From Bacteroidales bacterium (GTDB lineage: Bacteria; Bacteroidota; Bacteroidia; Bacteroidales; UBA932), in assembly GCA_017454335.1 (NCBI GenBank), contig JAFTDE010000003.1, positions 1 to 50,493 of the forward strand: 50,493 nt of DNA, written 5' to 3'. Below the pieces are notes generated by a model. It was given only the letters and a program-made list of their open reading frames with translations. It had not been told where the DNA came from and ran no database searches. The position numbers and the translations under genes are program-made. Positions 9,213-18,620 of this stretch are shown here, one piece after another. Positions within the stretch are counted from its first letter, which is position 1. Every line of letters starts with the position of its first letter.

Positions 9213-9305
9213 CGTGTCTAGGCTGGGTGTCCAACCTGTAGCCTAGACACGTTTTCCCGGGGTCTTCGCGTCTAGGCTATACCCCGCCCCCATAGCCTAG
9301 ACACA
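9213..9305. repeat. Four-arm alternating palindromic array, 27-nt period (array 1)
   Basis: Four 12-nt arms alternate in orientation and start exactly 27 nt apart. They are CGTGTCTAGGCT (9213-9224), AGCCTAGACACG (9240-9251), CGCGTCTAGGCT (9267-9278) and AGCCTAGACACA (9294-9305). The three spacers are each 15 nt and unrelated to one another: GGGTGTCCAACCTGT, TTTTCCCGGGGTCTT and ATACCCCGCCCCCAT. Arms 1 and 2 are perfect inverses; arms 3 and 4 each differ by one base. No fifth arm is found on either side. Confidence 0.9.
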
Positions 9306-9520
9306 CCGGGGAGACCTTTACCTGTCATGACCGGGCATCCGTTATTCACCGATGAAAAACACCCGCCAACGCCAACCCCTCCATACACGTCCCTGAGGCC
9401 ATCTCCGTTTCCCGGTCCCACCTTGTTGGCCGCACCGGCCAACGGCAACGCCCCTGGACACGCGCCGAAGGCATATCCCGTTTCCCGGTGATTTTCATCT
9501 TTGCCATTCCAGCCTTTTCT

Positions 9521-9570
9521 CGTCACTCCCGGCTCCGACCGGGAGTCTCTTCCAGCGTTGCCCCGGAGCC
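9521..9570 (+). repeat. Hairpin repeat copy B
   Basis: Same layout as the copy at 8953-9001. CGTC is followed by stem ACTCCCGG (9525-9532) / CCGGGAGT (9539-9546), then the same tail (CTTCCAGCGTTG, CCCGGAG). Three stem base pairs differ from copy A, and in each case both sides of the pair changed. Confidence 0.75.
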
Positions 9571-9640
9571 TTACCGCTCAACCCGAAATTCGTTTGCCCG
9601 CAAGATGTGGCTTCTGTGACGTTCTAAGCCAGATTGTGCT

Positions 9641-9709
9641 GGACAACGGCGCCATTGTCCCGGACCATAGGCCTCTCACGGCCCTAGAGCGGAGGTGACC
9701 GGGGACAAT
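9641..9709. repeat. Multi-stem palindromic element upstream of the RHS promoter
   Basis: Outer arms ATTGTCCCGG (9654-9663) and CCGGGGACAAT (9699-9709) pair with a one-base bulge and enclose an inner stem TAGGCC (9668-9673) / GGCCCTA (9680-9686). A third arm, GGACAA at 9641-9646, offers an alternative pairing with TTGTCC at 9655-9660. Confidence 0.55.
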
Positions 9710-9768
9710 AAATTTTGGGTTGCGCCCTTGTCTCCCTCTTTTTGCAGAAAGAATGACACCTTCTATTA

Positions 9769-9799
9769 TTTGGAAATCTCCTGATAATTAATAACTTTG
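9769..9799 (+). promoter_or_regulatory. Promoter of the RHS toxin gene
   Basis: TTTG (9769-9772), a 19-nt spacer and TAACTTTG (9792-9799) make a full match to the Bacteroidota consensus. The predicted transcription start is near 9806, giving a leader of about 50 nt before the ATG at 9857. Confidence 0.75.
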
Positions 9800-9856
9800 T
9801 GAAAAAGAATCATATATAGTTACCTCAGAATAGCACCACTCTAAACCAAACGACTT

Positions 9857-12800
9857 ATGAAACGCCATATCTCAATCCTCACGATCAGCGTAGCAGGTCT
9901 TCTGCTGGCCTTTTCTTCTTTTGGCCTTGCCGCACAAGATACTTCTCCGGCCCAGCGGGACACGACGGCTGCCCGTGACACCAGCCGCCAGAATCCGCCC
10001 CGTTCCGTCTCGGACGACCTGCTCAAGGAGGTCATCCACCCCAGCCCGCAATCGGCAGCCTACGCCCGATATGGCGAGTACCCCGTGGATTATTCAACAG
10101 GCGTTCCAAAGATTGACATTCCGCTCTACACGCTCAATACAGGAGACTACGAACTTCCGATTTCCATCTCCTATCACGCCTCCGGCATCAAGGTGACCGA
10201 TGTCTCGACGCCGGTTGGTTTGGGCTGGGTGCTGAACGCCGGGGGAGTGATCACACGTACCTGCAGGGCGGTCCCGGACCGGGTCAACGGCAACTACAAC
10301 CTGTACTTCGAAGACCGCAGCCAGGCGGAGTTGCTCCTTGCCGGAAGTGCAGCAGGCACGGGTTGGGGCCGCGACTGGTGGGAGAACGTCCTAAGCGGTT
10401 CAGCGGCATATGACTCCGAGACGGATCGCTATGCATATAACTTTCCCGGGAAGGCCGGGACATTCCGATATGATTCCTCCGATGGAAGCGTTTATGCCAT
10501 CCCTCATGACCCAATTCGCATTGAAGAAACCTCTACCGGATACAAGATTACCGATACAGACGGCACTGTATACACCTTTGAAACCCTTGAACAAAGCGGT
10601 GGCAGCGGCGGGCAGTCTGTCACTGCCTATTACTTGTCTTCCATCGTTACCGGCGAGCGGCACAACACCATTACATTCACTTACGGATATACCAGTTCTT
10701 GCCAGATCAACTACCGCACCGAGACATATGAATACGGTGAATATGTCTACTGGGAACCAACAGGATATATTTCCACCTATGATGAAGAGACCGGATACAT
10801 TGATGAGTTTACACGTCGTTTCCAGACCTATAACTACCAAGCGCCGCTATTAACTGCCATCTCCTGGAACGACATTACGGTCTCCATTTCCTACAGCACC
10901 GGGCGGCTGGATGCACAGCCTCACCGAATGACGAACATATCCGTTTCGGAAGGTGGGAACACAGTCCGTTATATCACACTGAACAACAACTCCTATTTCG
11001 GAAACAACAGCCAGAACTACCGTCTCAAACTCTCCGGTATAACCATTCAGGGCAGTTCCTCCACCTCTTCCCCTGCCGAGACCTGGTCCTTCTCCTACAA
11101 CAGCCTCACGCCCCCGGACCACTACAACTACACCAATGCCTCGCCCGGAGGGACACGCACGTACGAGGATTATTGGGGATACTGGAACGGGCAGACATCC
11201 CTGTACGCCATTCCGAACGGGGTCGTATCCGGCTACACCACGGCCAATCGCTCCTCCATTGAATATTACATGAAGATGTGCTCGCTTGAGAGCATCACCT
11301 ACCCGACCGGGGGCAAGACTACCTTCACGATGGAAGCCAACCGTGTGGGAACGACCCTCGTCGGCGGTCTCCGTGTATCCGCCATCTCCAATTATGACTA
11401 CGACGGGACACTTCTTGAGAAACGCTCTTATGAGTATGCAAGTGCAGAGCAGAGCGTGGATATCACTAATGGTCTCTACAGCTGGGATGAGAATGTCTTT
11501 TACTTCTTCCAGCCCTTATCAAGTGTCGGAAATCCTTATACTGCGGACCGGAGCCATTTCTTCGCTACGGCTTCCCCGGTACTACCTCTCTCCGGACTCA
11601 GCGGAAACCCCGTCAACTATCTTTCTGTTACGGAATATATCGGCGGGACGTCTTCATCCAATCTGGGCAAAAACGTGTATACCTTCTTTCTGGATACGGA
11701 ATCATCCTATCCCGGATCCGATGAGGACTATTACCTTCCGCCGCTTCCCCTCCGCTTTTATTCCAATGAATACAACAACGACGAAGGCACTGTCCAAGCC
11801 CTCCTATCCAAGAAGGAAGTCTGGAAGCGGGAGTCAAATGGCACATATACCAAACAGTTAACGGAGGATTACAGTTATACTGAATACACACCTCCGCATC
11901 CTTTTTATACCACAGGTGTACGAATCGCTCGTATCGGACAGGGCGTAATATATGAGAACTATTATAACACAGACTACGCTCCCTATACCTCGATGCAGGA
12001 TTACTGGGACAGTTTTGTATTCACGAATTGTCGGGCCTATCGACGACCGAGCCTGATGACCGGCAAGACCGTCACTGACCACACCACCGGGGTTTCCGTA
12101 GCGACTGTTTATTCTTATGATACGGGCACGGTGGATACGCTACGCACCCTGCGGCCGCTTTCCGAGACCGTTACAAACAGCGACGGGTTGCAGGCAAAGA
12201 CAGAATACACCTACCCCTTCCAGATGTCCGGATCGCCATACACCGCCATGGCCAATCTCAATAGGGTGGATATCCCCATTGTTGAAAAGAACTATTATGG
12301 AAATGTTCTCCAACGCACCCGCGAGACGACATATGGGGCGTTCAACACAAGCATGTATCTTCCCTCTGCCAGCAAGGAGAAGTTGGGCTCTACAACCCGT
12401 ACCCTGATTTCTTACAACAACTATGACGGGGCGGGGAACCTGCGCTATGCCACCACCTCTGACGGGCGGAAGTTCGTGTTCCTTTGGGGCTACAACAGCC
12501 GATATCCGGTTGCTTTCTTCGAGGGGCTCACCTGGTCGCAGGTACAGAGTGCCGCCGGAGGAACCCTCATCAACAACCTCGCTTCCTGCACTACCTCCAA
12601 TGCTACGACCTACCTTTCTACGCTCCGGACGAATACCGTCTCACCGTCCTCCCTGGCATCTACTCCGCACTTTGTCTCTACGTACACCTATACCCCGGGG
12701 ATCGGTCTAACTTCGGAAACCGGTCCGGACGGAGCGTCGCGGTCCTACACCTACGATGCCCTCGGACGTCTGACCATGTCTTCCGACAATCAGGGAGAGA

Positions 12801-15800
12801 TCGAGACATTCACGTATGCCTTTGCCTCCGGGTCCGGGTCCAGCTGGACGCCCAACAAGATACTGCATTCCATCAAGAAGAACGCCGCGTCAACCGACAC
12901 GGACCGTATCGAATCCACGCAGTGGTATGATGGCCTCGGACGGCCGGTTGAAGAGCTGTTGTCCAAGGCCTCGTCGACGCAGAACAACCTGCTGACCCGG
13001 ACGGAATACGACCAGGCCGGACGCTCGACGAAAACCTGGTTGCCGGTCGTCACGTCATCATCTTTCCTATCGGGATCAGACTTTTCGAGTGCGGCTGGCA
13101 CCACCTACGGAAGTTCGGAGACGCGTCCCTTCTCCGAGCAGATCTACGAAGCGTCCTCGCTGGACCGTGTCCCTTACGCCTACGGACCGGGCACCGCCTG
13201 GTATGCATCGTCCGGCGGCGGAAATCCCATCCATACCGAGTGGCTGGGAAACACGTCTTCAGGAGCCCTAGCCTGCAAATATTATTCTGTTGGTTCTAAT
13301 GGTTTGAGCGGGGGTACTACAAACTATGCAGCCGGAACGCTTTCCGTGGTCCGAACGACGGACGAGGATGGAAAGGTCAGCCTCGTGTTTGCCGACAAGC
13401 TGGGCCGGACTGTCATGACTCGCCAGATTGACGGCACATCCACTTACAGCGACACCTACTATGTCTATGACGGCCGGGGACAGCTCTGCTTCGTTCTCCA
13501 GCCCCAGTACCAGGCCTCAAACAATCTCTCGCAGTTCGCCTTCCAGTACACCTATGATGACAGGGGAAACCTGACGAAGAAGCAACTTCCCGGGGCGGAC
13601 TACATCCAGTATGTCTATGACTCCAATGACCGGCCGGATTTTGTCCAGGACGGTCGGCAACGCGCAGCGGGGACCAACCGCTGGCACTTCTACACTTATG
13701 ATAATCTTGGACGGGTCGTAACCGAAGGAGAGTGCACCGGACAGTCCAAGACATCTTCCGCTGTCATACTGATCCGCAACTACTACGACAACTACGCTTT
13801 TGCAGGAACGTCGCTCTTCCCGACCACGTACTTCCCGTCGAGCGGATCCTGGAGCATCGGCCGGCAGACCGGCCAGGAGTTGCGCGTGTTGGGCGCTTCC
13901 TCCACCACTACGCTTCCCCGGGCCTGGTACTATGACAGCCGGGGGCAGGTCATCAAGGAGGTTGCCGGGAACTACGATTCCCTGGGCTACGATACCCGGG
14001 TGCAGACATGGACGCATACCGGTTTGCCCGCATCAGTGGTTACGACCAGGACGTCCACGGTCGCCGGAACTCCCACTCCTCAGACCCGTGCATGGACCTA
14101 TGACCATGTCGACCGACTCTCGTCTGAGACGCTGACCCTGTCCTCGCAGAGTTCGCCTTCCACCATTGCCAGTTACACTTATGACAACCTCGGGCGGCTG
14201 TCCGCGCGGCATATGGCCGGGACCTCGTATAACATAGAGACCTACACATATGACATCCGCAGCCGGACGACGGGCATCACCCATCCAAGTTTCATCCAGG
14301 ACCTGGCCTACAGTTACGGCGGCGATGTGAGTTCGACGGGATGGAAGCGTAGCTCGACCGACACACGGAAAGCGTACGACTTCACCTACGATGGCCTGCA
14401 TCGGCTCAAGACGGCGGCTTACAAGGAAGGTTCGACGACGAACCACCACTATACGGAGAATGTCAACGGATACGACCTCAACGGCAACATTATGGGGTTG
14501 TCCCGTCACGGGCGCACGGGTGCGTCTTCCTGGGGCGTGATTGACAGCCTGGCTATGACCCGCACCGGAAACCAGCTGACGTCGGTGACCGACGTCGGGG
14601 CGACCGCGTACAGCGGGGACTTCAACGCCTCGGGAACGACGAGCACCTACGATGCCAACGGGGCGATGATCTCGGACACTGGCCGGGGAATCTCTTCCAT
14701 TACCTGGAACGAGATCAACCTGCCGAAAACGGTGACCTTCTCCAACGGATCGACCATCGATTACTATTACGCAGTGGACGGCACTAAACTCCAGGAAATC
14801 CGGACGGTCTCGGGGACGGCGACGAAGATCGACTGGTGCGGGGATCTGGTGATCGAGAAGGTCGGAAGCGGAACCCGGACGGCCAAGCGCCTGCGGCTGG
14901 ACGGGGCGTATGTGGATCTCACCCAAACAACACCCGTCCCCCGGCATTTTGTGCGTGACCACCTGGGATCTACCCGTGCGGTCGTGAGTGACTTGGGGAC
15001 CGTGCTGGAAACGGATGACTACTACCCGTTGGGTGGTCCATTACCAACCACCACGACGATCCAACCCGAGAAGTACCAGGGCAAGGAATGGAACACTGCT
15101 GCATCGTTCAACATCTACGACTTCGGCGCCCGGCTCTACGATCCCGGCCTCGGGAGATGGATATCTCAAGACCCGATGGCGGAAGAGTATATGTTCCATT
15201 CTCCGTATCTCTTCTGCGCCGGGAATCCCATGAAGTTTGTGGATCCGAGAGGGAATGATGTGTGGACAATTAATCCGAATGGTGAAATAGTTTGGAGAGA
15301 GAAATCGGATCAACACTTCCTTTATTATGAAGACGAAAATGGAAATCGAACAGATCAATATATCCAGATTAGCTCCCCGGAAATACTATTTGGACTTGAA
15401 TACAATCCTAACCAGGATAAAGTCTCATCGAATGAACCAGTAGTATATATGTCGCAGACAAAAAAAGCAAATGATGTATTCAAAGTATTCAAATTTGCTG
15501 CTGATCATAGTAATAAAGAATGGGTCATTCACAAAAACAATGATGTATATACTATTGGAACTATTCTGAAGACAGAATCTTCGGGCTCATTTCAAGATTA
15601 TGGATTAAGCAAACCTGACGTAAGTGTACATTCGCATCCTAATGTAATACCATCATCTTATATAGAGGAACTTGGATCAATGGGGTATATGCCAGACAAG
15701 GGAATAGTTACTACAGACATGGCAAAAGTCCGATTGGGTCTAGCACCAGTATTCAATTATGTATATTTCCCCATCTCCGGACATCTTTACAATATAGAAA

Positions 15801-15874
15801 GAACTATGCCGCAATATATACGCACTATCACCAATTTTAACGATTTTTACTTTGGCACACTCAATGATAGGTAA
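9857..15874 (+). CDS. Secreted RHS/YD-repeat polymorphic toxin with JAB-like C-terminal domain
   Basis: 2005-aa protein. The N-terminus has a Sec-type signal (ISILTISVAGLLLAFSSFGLA), then the Bacteroidota RHS N-terminal domain (DYSTGVPKIDIPLYTL, LPISISYHASGIKV, GLGWVLNAGGVITR). Many YD repeats follow (YDALGRL, TYDNLGRL, YDSRGQV). The RHS-associated core ends near residue 1799 (GARLYDPGLGRWISQDP, then NPMKFVDPRGND). The last ~205 residues are a different, AT-rich module with an HSHP motif at 1925-1928. That motif recalls the metal-binding HxHP of JAB/JAMM peptidases and the JAB-like toxin family of polymorphic toxins. The RHS shell would encapsulate the tip; its release, target and export route are unknown. 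It has its own strong promoter, and the next gene overlaps its 3' end. The RHS assignment is firm; the JAB-like call is from motif and context. Confidence 0.88.
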   Translation: MKRHISILTISVAGLLLAFSSFGLAAQDTSPAQRDTTAARDTSRQNPPRSVSDDLLKEVIHPSPQSAAYARYGEYPVDYSTGVPKIDIPLYTLNTGDYELPISISYHASGIKVTDVSTPVGLGWVLNAGGVITRTCRAVPDRVNGNYNLYFEDRSQAELLLAGSAAGTGWGRDWWENVLSGSAAYDSETDRYAYNFPGKAGTFRYDSSDGSVYAIPHDPIRIEETSTGYKITDTDGTVYTFETLEQSGGSGGQSVTAYYLSSIVTGERHNTITFTYGYTSSCQINYRTETYEYGEYVYWEPTGYISTYDEETGYIDEFTRRFQTYNYQAPLLTAISWNDITVSISYSTGRLDAQPHRMTNISVSEGGNTVRYITLNNNSYFGNNSQNYRLKLSGITIQGSSSTSSPAETWSFSYNSLTPPDHYNYTNASPGGTRTYEDYWGYWNGQTSLYAIPNGVVSGYTTANRSSIEYYMKMCSLESITYPTGGKTTFTMEANRVGTTLVGGLRVSAISNYDYDGTLLEKRSYEYASAEQSVDITNGLYSWDENVFYFFQPLSSVGNPYTADRSHFFATASPVLPLSGLSGNPVNYLSVTEYIGGTSSSNLGKNVYTFFLDTESSYPGSDEDYYLPPLPLRFYSNEYNNDEGTVQALLSKKEVWKRESNGTYTKQLTEDYSYTEYTPPHPFYTTGVRIARIGQGVIYENYYNTDYAPYTSMQDYWDSFVFTNCRAYRRPSLMTGKTVTDHTTGVSVATVYSYDTGTVDTLRTLRPLSETVTNSDGLQAKTEYTYPFQMSGSPYTAMANLNRVDIPIVEKNYYGNVLQRTRETTYGAFNTSMYLPSASKEKLGSTTRTLISYNNYDGAGNLRYATTSDGRKFVFLWGYNSRYPVAFFEGLTWSQVQSAAGGTLINNLASCTTSNATTYLSTLRTNTVSPSSLASTPHFVSTYTYTPGIGLTSETGPDGASRSYTYDALGRLTMSSDNQGEIETFTYAFASGSGSSWTPNKILHSIKKNAASTDTDRIESTQWYDGLGRPVEELLSKASSTQNNLLTRTEYDQAGRSTKTWLPVVTSSSFLSGSDFSSAAGTTYGSSETRPFSEQIYEASSLDRVPYAYGPGTAWYASSGGGNPIHTEWLGNTSSGALACKYYSVGSNGLSGGTTNYAAGTLSVVRTTDEDGKVSLVFADKLGRTVMTRQIDGTSTYSDTYYVYDGRGQLCFVLQPQYQASNNLSQFAFQYTYDDRGNLTKKQLPGADYIQYVYDSNDRPDFVQDGRQRAAGTNRWHFYTYDNLGRVVTEGECTGQSKTSSAVILIRNYYDNYAFAGTSLFPTTYFPSSGSWSIGRQTGQELRVLGASSTTTLPRAWYYDSRGQVIKEVAGNYDSLGYDTRVQTWTHTGLPASVVTTRTSTVAGTPTPQTRAWTYDHVDRLSSETLTLSSQSSPSTIASYTYDNLGRLSARHMAGTSYNIETYTYDIRSRTTGITHPSFIQDLAYSYGGDVSSTGWKRSSTDTRKAYDFTYDGLHRLKTAAYKEGSTTNHHYTENVNGYDLNGNIMGLSRHGRTGASSWGVIDSLAMTRTGNQLTSVTDVGATAYSGDFNASGTTSTYDANGAMISDTGRGISSITWNEINLPKTVTFSNGSTIDYYYAVDGTKLQEIRTVSGTATKIDWCGDLVIEKVGSGTRTAKRLRLDGAYVDLTQTTPVPRHFVRDHLGSTRAVVSDLGTVLETDDYYPLGGPLPTTTTIQPEKYQGKEWNTAASFNIYDFGARLYDPGLGRWISQDPMAEEYMFHSPYLFCAGNPMKFVDPRGNDVWTINPNGEIVWREKSDQHFLYYEDENGNRTDQYIQISSPEILFGLEYNPNQDKVSSNEPVVYMSQTKKANDVFKVFKFAADHSNKEWVIHKNNDVYTIGTILKTESSGSFQDYGLSKPDVSVHSHPNVIPSSYIEELGSMGYMPDKGIVTTDMAKVRLGLAPVFNYVYFPISGHLYNIERTMPQYIRTITNFNDFYFGTLNDR

Positions 15875-16397
15875 TCGTATTGTATTAATTTTAAACGTTA
15901 TCACGAGTATTCTCGTAATGGTATTTATGGGTTGTACTCGTCAACGTAACGAGGCAAATGACTCGCAATATGAATCGTTGGAAAAATATTCTTTTATTTT
16001 TGAGAAGAGTTTACGCGATTCTTTAATCAGTTTTATTAATGATACGTCGGTGGGTCAAATAGATGATTCAAAAAAAATTACCATTTTAATAAACGACGAG
16101 GATGGCATAACTGAAATAAGCTTTTTTATGATGAATACTTTTGCATATTCCATCAGAAGAAGTGTATTCCTTGGTGCGCCATCATTTGAGAACGATAATA
16201 TTCTTATTTTTTATACTGGGAATATTCCCTCTGTTTTGGATATTAATCTCATTAATTATAAAAAAGGACTGGAGTTATTAGGAGAGGAGACTCTTCAATA
16301 TTTATGGGACAGTATTAGGCCTTGCGGATATTGGATAAAATATAGCTCCGGCCCTGATGATTCGTGGCAAATAATAGATCAAGGAACAATTAACTGA
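15864..16397 (+). CDS. Small lipoprotein, probable immunity protein of the RHS toxin
   Basis: 177-aa protein that I do not recognise as a known family. The ATG at 15864 overlaps the last 11 nt of the RHS toxin gene, which suggests translational coupling; an earlier TTG at 15852 is less likely. The N-terminus is a lipoprotein signal (MIGNRIVLILNVITSILVMV, then lipobox FMGC), so the protein should be anchored facing the periplasm. The rest is acidic, mixed alpha/beta, with no obvious catalytic motif. The gene is AT-rich like the toxin tip and unlike the RHS shell, so the two probably arrived together. Position, overlap, size and composition fit a cognate immunity protein. That role is inference. 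Confidence 0.75.
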   Translation: MIGNRIVLILNVITSILVMVFMGCTRQRNEANDSQYESLEKYSFIFEKSLRDSLISFINDTSVGQIDDSKKITILINDEDGITEISFFMMNTFAYSIRRSVFLGAPSFENDNILIFYTGNIPSVLDINLINYKKGLELLGEETLQYLWDSIRPCGYWIKYSSGPDDSWQIIDQGTIN

Positions 16398-16407
16398 AGC
16401 AAAACAA

Positions 16408-16520
16408 ACGGGGCATCGTCTCCAAAATGCTATCTACGAAGAAGGGACGGCGACGAAGATCGATTGGTGCGGGGATCTGATGATAGAAAAGATCGGAAGC
16501 GGAACCCGGGCTGAAGTGTA
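16408..16520 (+). pseudogene. RHS core remnant (leftover of tip exchange)
   Basis: This short stretch has no start of its own. Read in frame it gives GTATKIDWCGDLMIEKIGSG and then TR before diverging to a stop at 16518-16520. The intact RHS gene encodes GTATKIDWCGDLVIEKVGSG at the matching place. At DNA level 16444-16509 matches 14813-14878 at 61 of 66 positions, and weaker protein-level similarity extends upstream to about 16408. It lies in the same orientation, directly after the immunity gene. This is the pattern left when a new toxin/immunity module is inserted and the older RHS end is displaced. Confidence 0.8.
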
Positions 16521-16563
16521 AAAAGAAACCGGCTAAAAATTCGCTTTTAGCCGGTTTCTTTTT
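16520..16563. terminator. Bidirectional terminator between the RHS locus and groEL
   Basis: A long perfect hairpin has arms containing AAAGAAACCGGCTAAAA and TTTTAGCCGGTTTCTTT around the loop ATTCGC. It is flanked by A runs on the left and T runs on the right, so it can terminate both the rightward RHS transcript and the leftward groES-groEL transcript. Confidence 0.85.
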
Positions 16564-16577
16564 TACATTATGTTTTT

Positions 16578-18203
<1,626 letters not shown>

Positions 18204-18470
18204 TTACAGAATTGCTAAAATGTCAGACTGCTTGACGATAAGATATTTCTTGTCACCGACCGTAACCTCGGTGCCGGCATACTTGCCATAGAGGACCTCG
18301 TCCCCGACTTTGACTTCCATCGGTTCGTCCTTCTTGCCAGGACCGGCGGCAACGATTTTTCCCTGCTGGGGTTTCTCTTTCGCGGTATCAGGAATGAAAA
18401 TACCTGACGCTGTCTTGGTCTCGGCCTCCTTGGGCTCGATCACGACTCTGTCTGCTAAAGGTTTGATCAT
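18204..18470 (-). CDS. groS: Co-chaperonin GroES (10 kDa)
   Basis: 88-aa GroES, which forms the heptameric lid of the GroEL chamber. It begins [20 protein letters not shown], has the mobile-loop region [19 protein letters not shown], and continues with [21 protein letters not shown], cut here at family-typical positions. It is the first gene of the groES-groEL operon. Upstream there is no CIRCE element of the HrcA type. The best promoter candidate is a degenerate TATTTTCC on the minus strand (18524-18531). A 17-bp palindrome at 18549-18565 lies between it and the divergent lyase-like gene. Confidence 0.97.
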   Translation of the reverse strand: MIKPLADRVVIEPKEAETKTASGIFIPDTAKEKPQQGKIVAAGPGKKDEPMEVKVGDEVLYGKYAGTEVTVGDKKYLIVKQSDILAIL

Positions 18471-18548
18471 ACTGTTATAATTTAAATTTGCTTTCCGTGT
18501 CAGCCGCGGCCGCGCCGTGGCAGGGAAAATAAAATCAATGTCCGTGCC

Positions 18549-18565
18549 AATGACAAATTGTCATT
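18549..18565. promoter_or_regulatory. 17-bp perfect palindrome in the groES / lyase divergent promoter region
   Basis: AATGACAA-A-TTGTCATT is a perfect inverted repeat with an 8-bp half-site and a single central base. It overlaps the likely -33 element (18557-18560) of the rightward promoter and lies upstream of groES. Its size and position suit a dimeric regulator. The identity of the regulator is unknown. Confidence 0.5.
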
Positions 18566-18587
18566 ATTCGCTTTTTTCTTACATTTG
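18557..18587 (+). promoter_or_regulatory. Promoter of the PL26-like gene
   Basis: ATTG (18557-18560), a 19-nt spacer and TACATTTG (18580-18587) fit the Bacteroidota consensus with one change in the -33 box. The predicted start is near 18594, 27 nt before the ATG. Confidence 0.65.
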
Positions 18588-18620
18588 TATGAGACAAAAA
18601 CGCAATAACCAGATACCCGT

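Larger units (their letters stand above)
8887..9856. other. 970-bp gene-free region rich in palindromic elements
   Basis: I see no credible gene here; the short ORFs on both strands run through the repeats and have no protein-like composition. In order it holds: hairpin repeat copy A (8953-9001); a TGTCCC/GGGACA stem followed by five T (9079-9106) that could terminate the upstream operon; a four-arm alternating array (9213-9305); hairpin repeat copy B (9521-9570); a multi-stem palindrome (9641-9709); and the RHS gene promoter (9769-9799). The part from 9306 to 9520 shows nothing I can support. Confidence 0.7.

Noticed and set aside
9213-9305. CRISPR array
   Set aside because: Units alternate in orientation, arms are only 12 nt, spacers 15 nt, and there are no cas genes nearby.
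8866-9526. Short minus-strand ORFs (122 and 84 codons) in the gene-free region
   Set aside because: They run across the hairpin repeat and array, have low-complexity Arg/Gly/Pro composition and no start signals.
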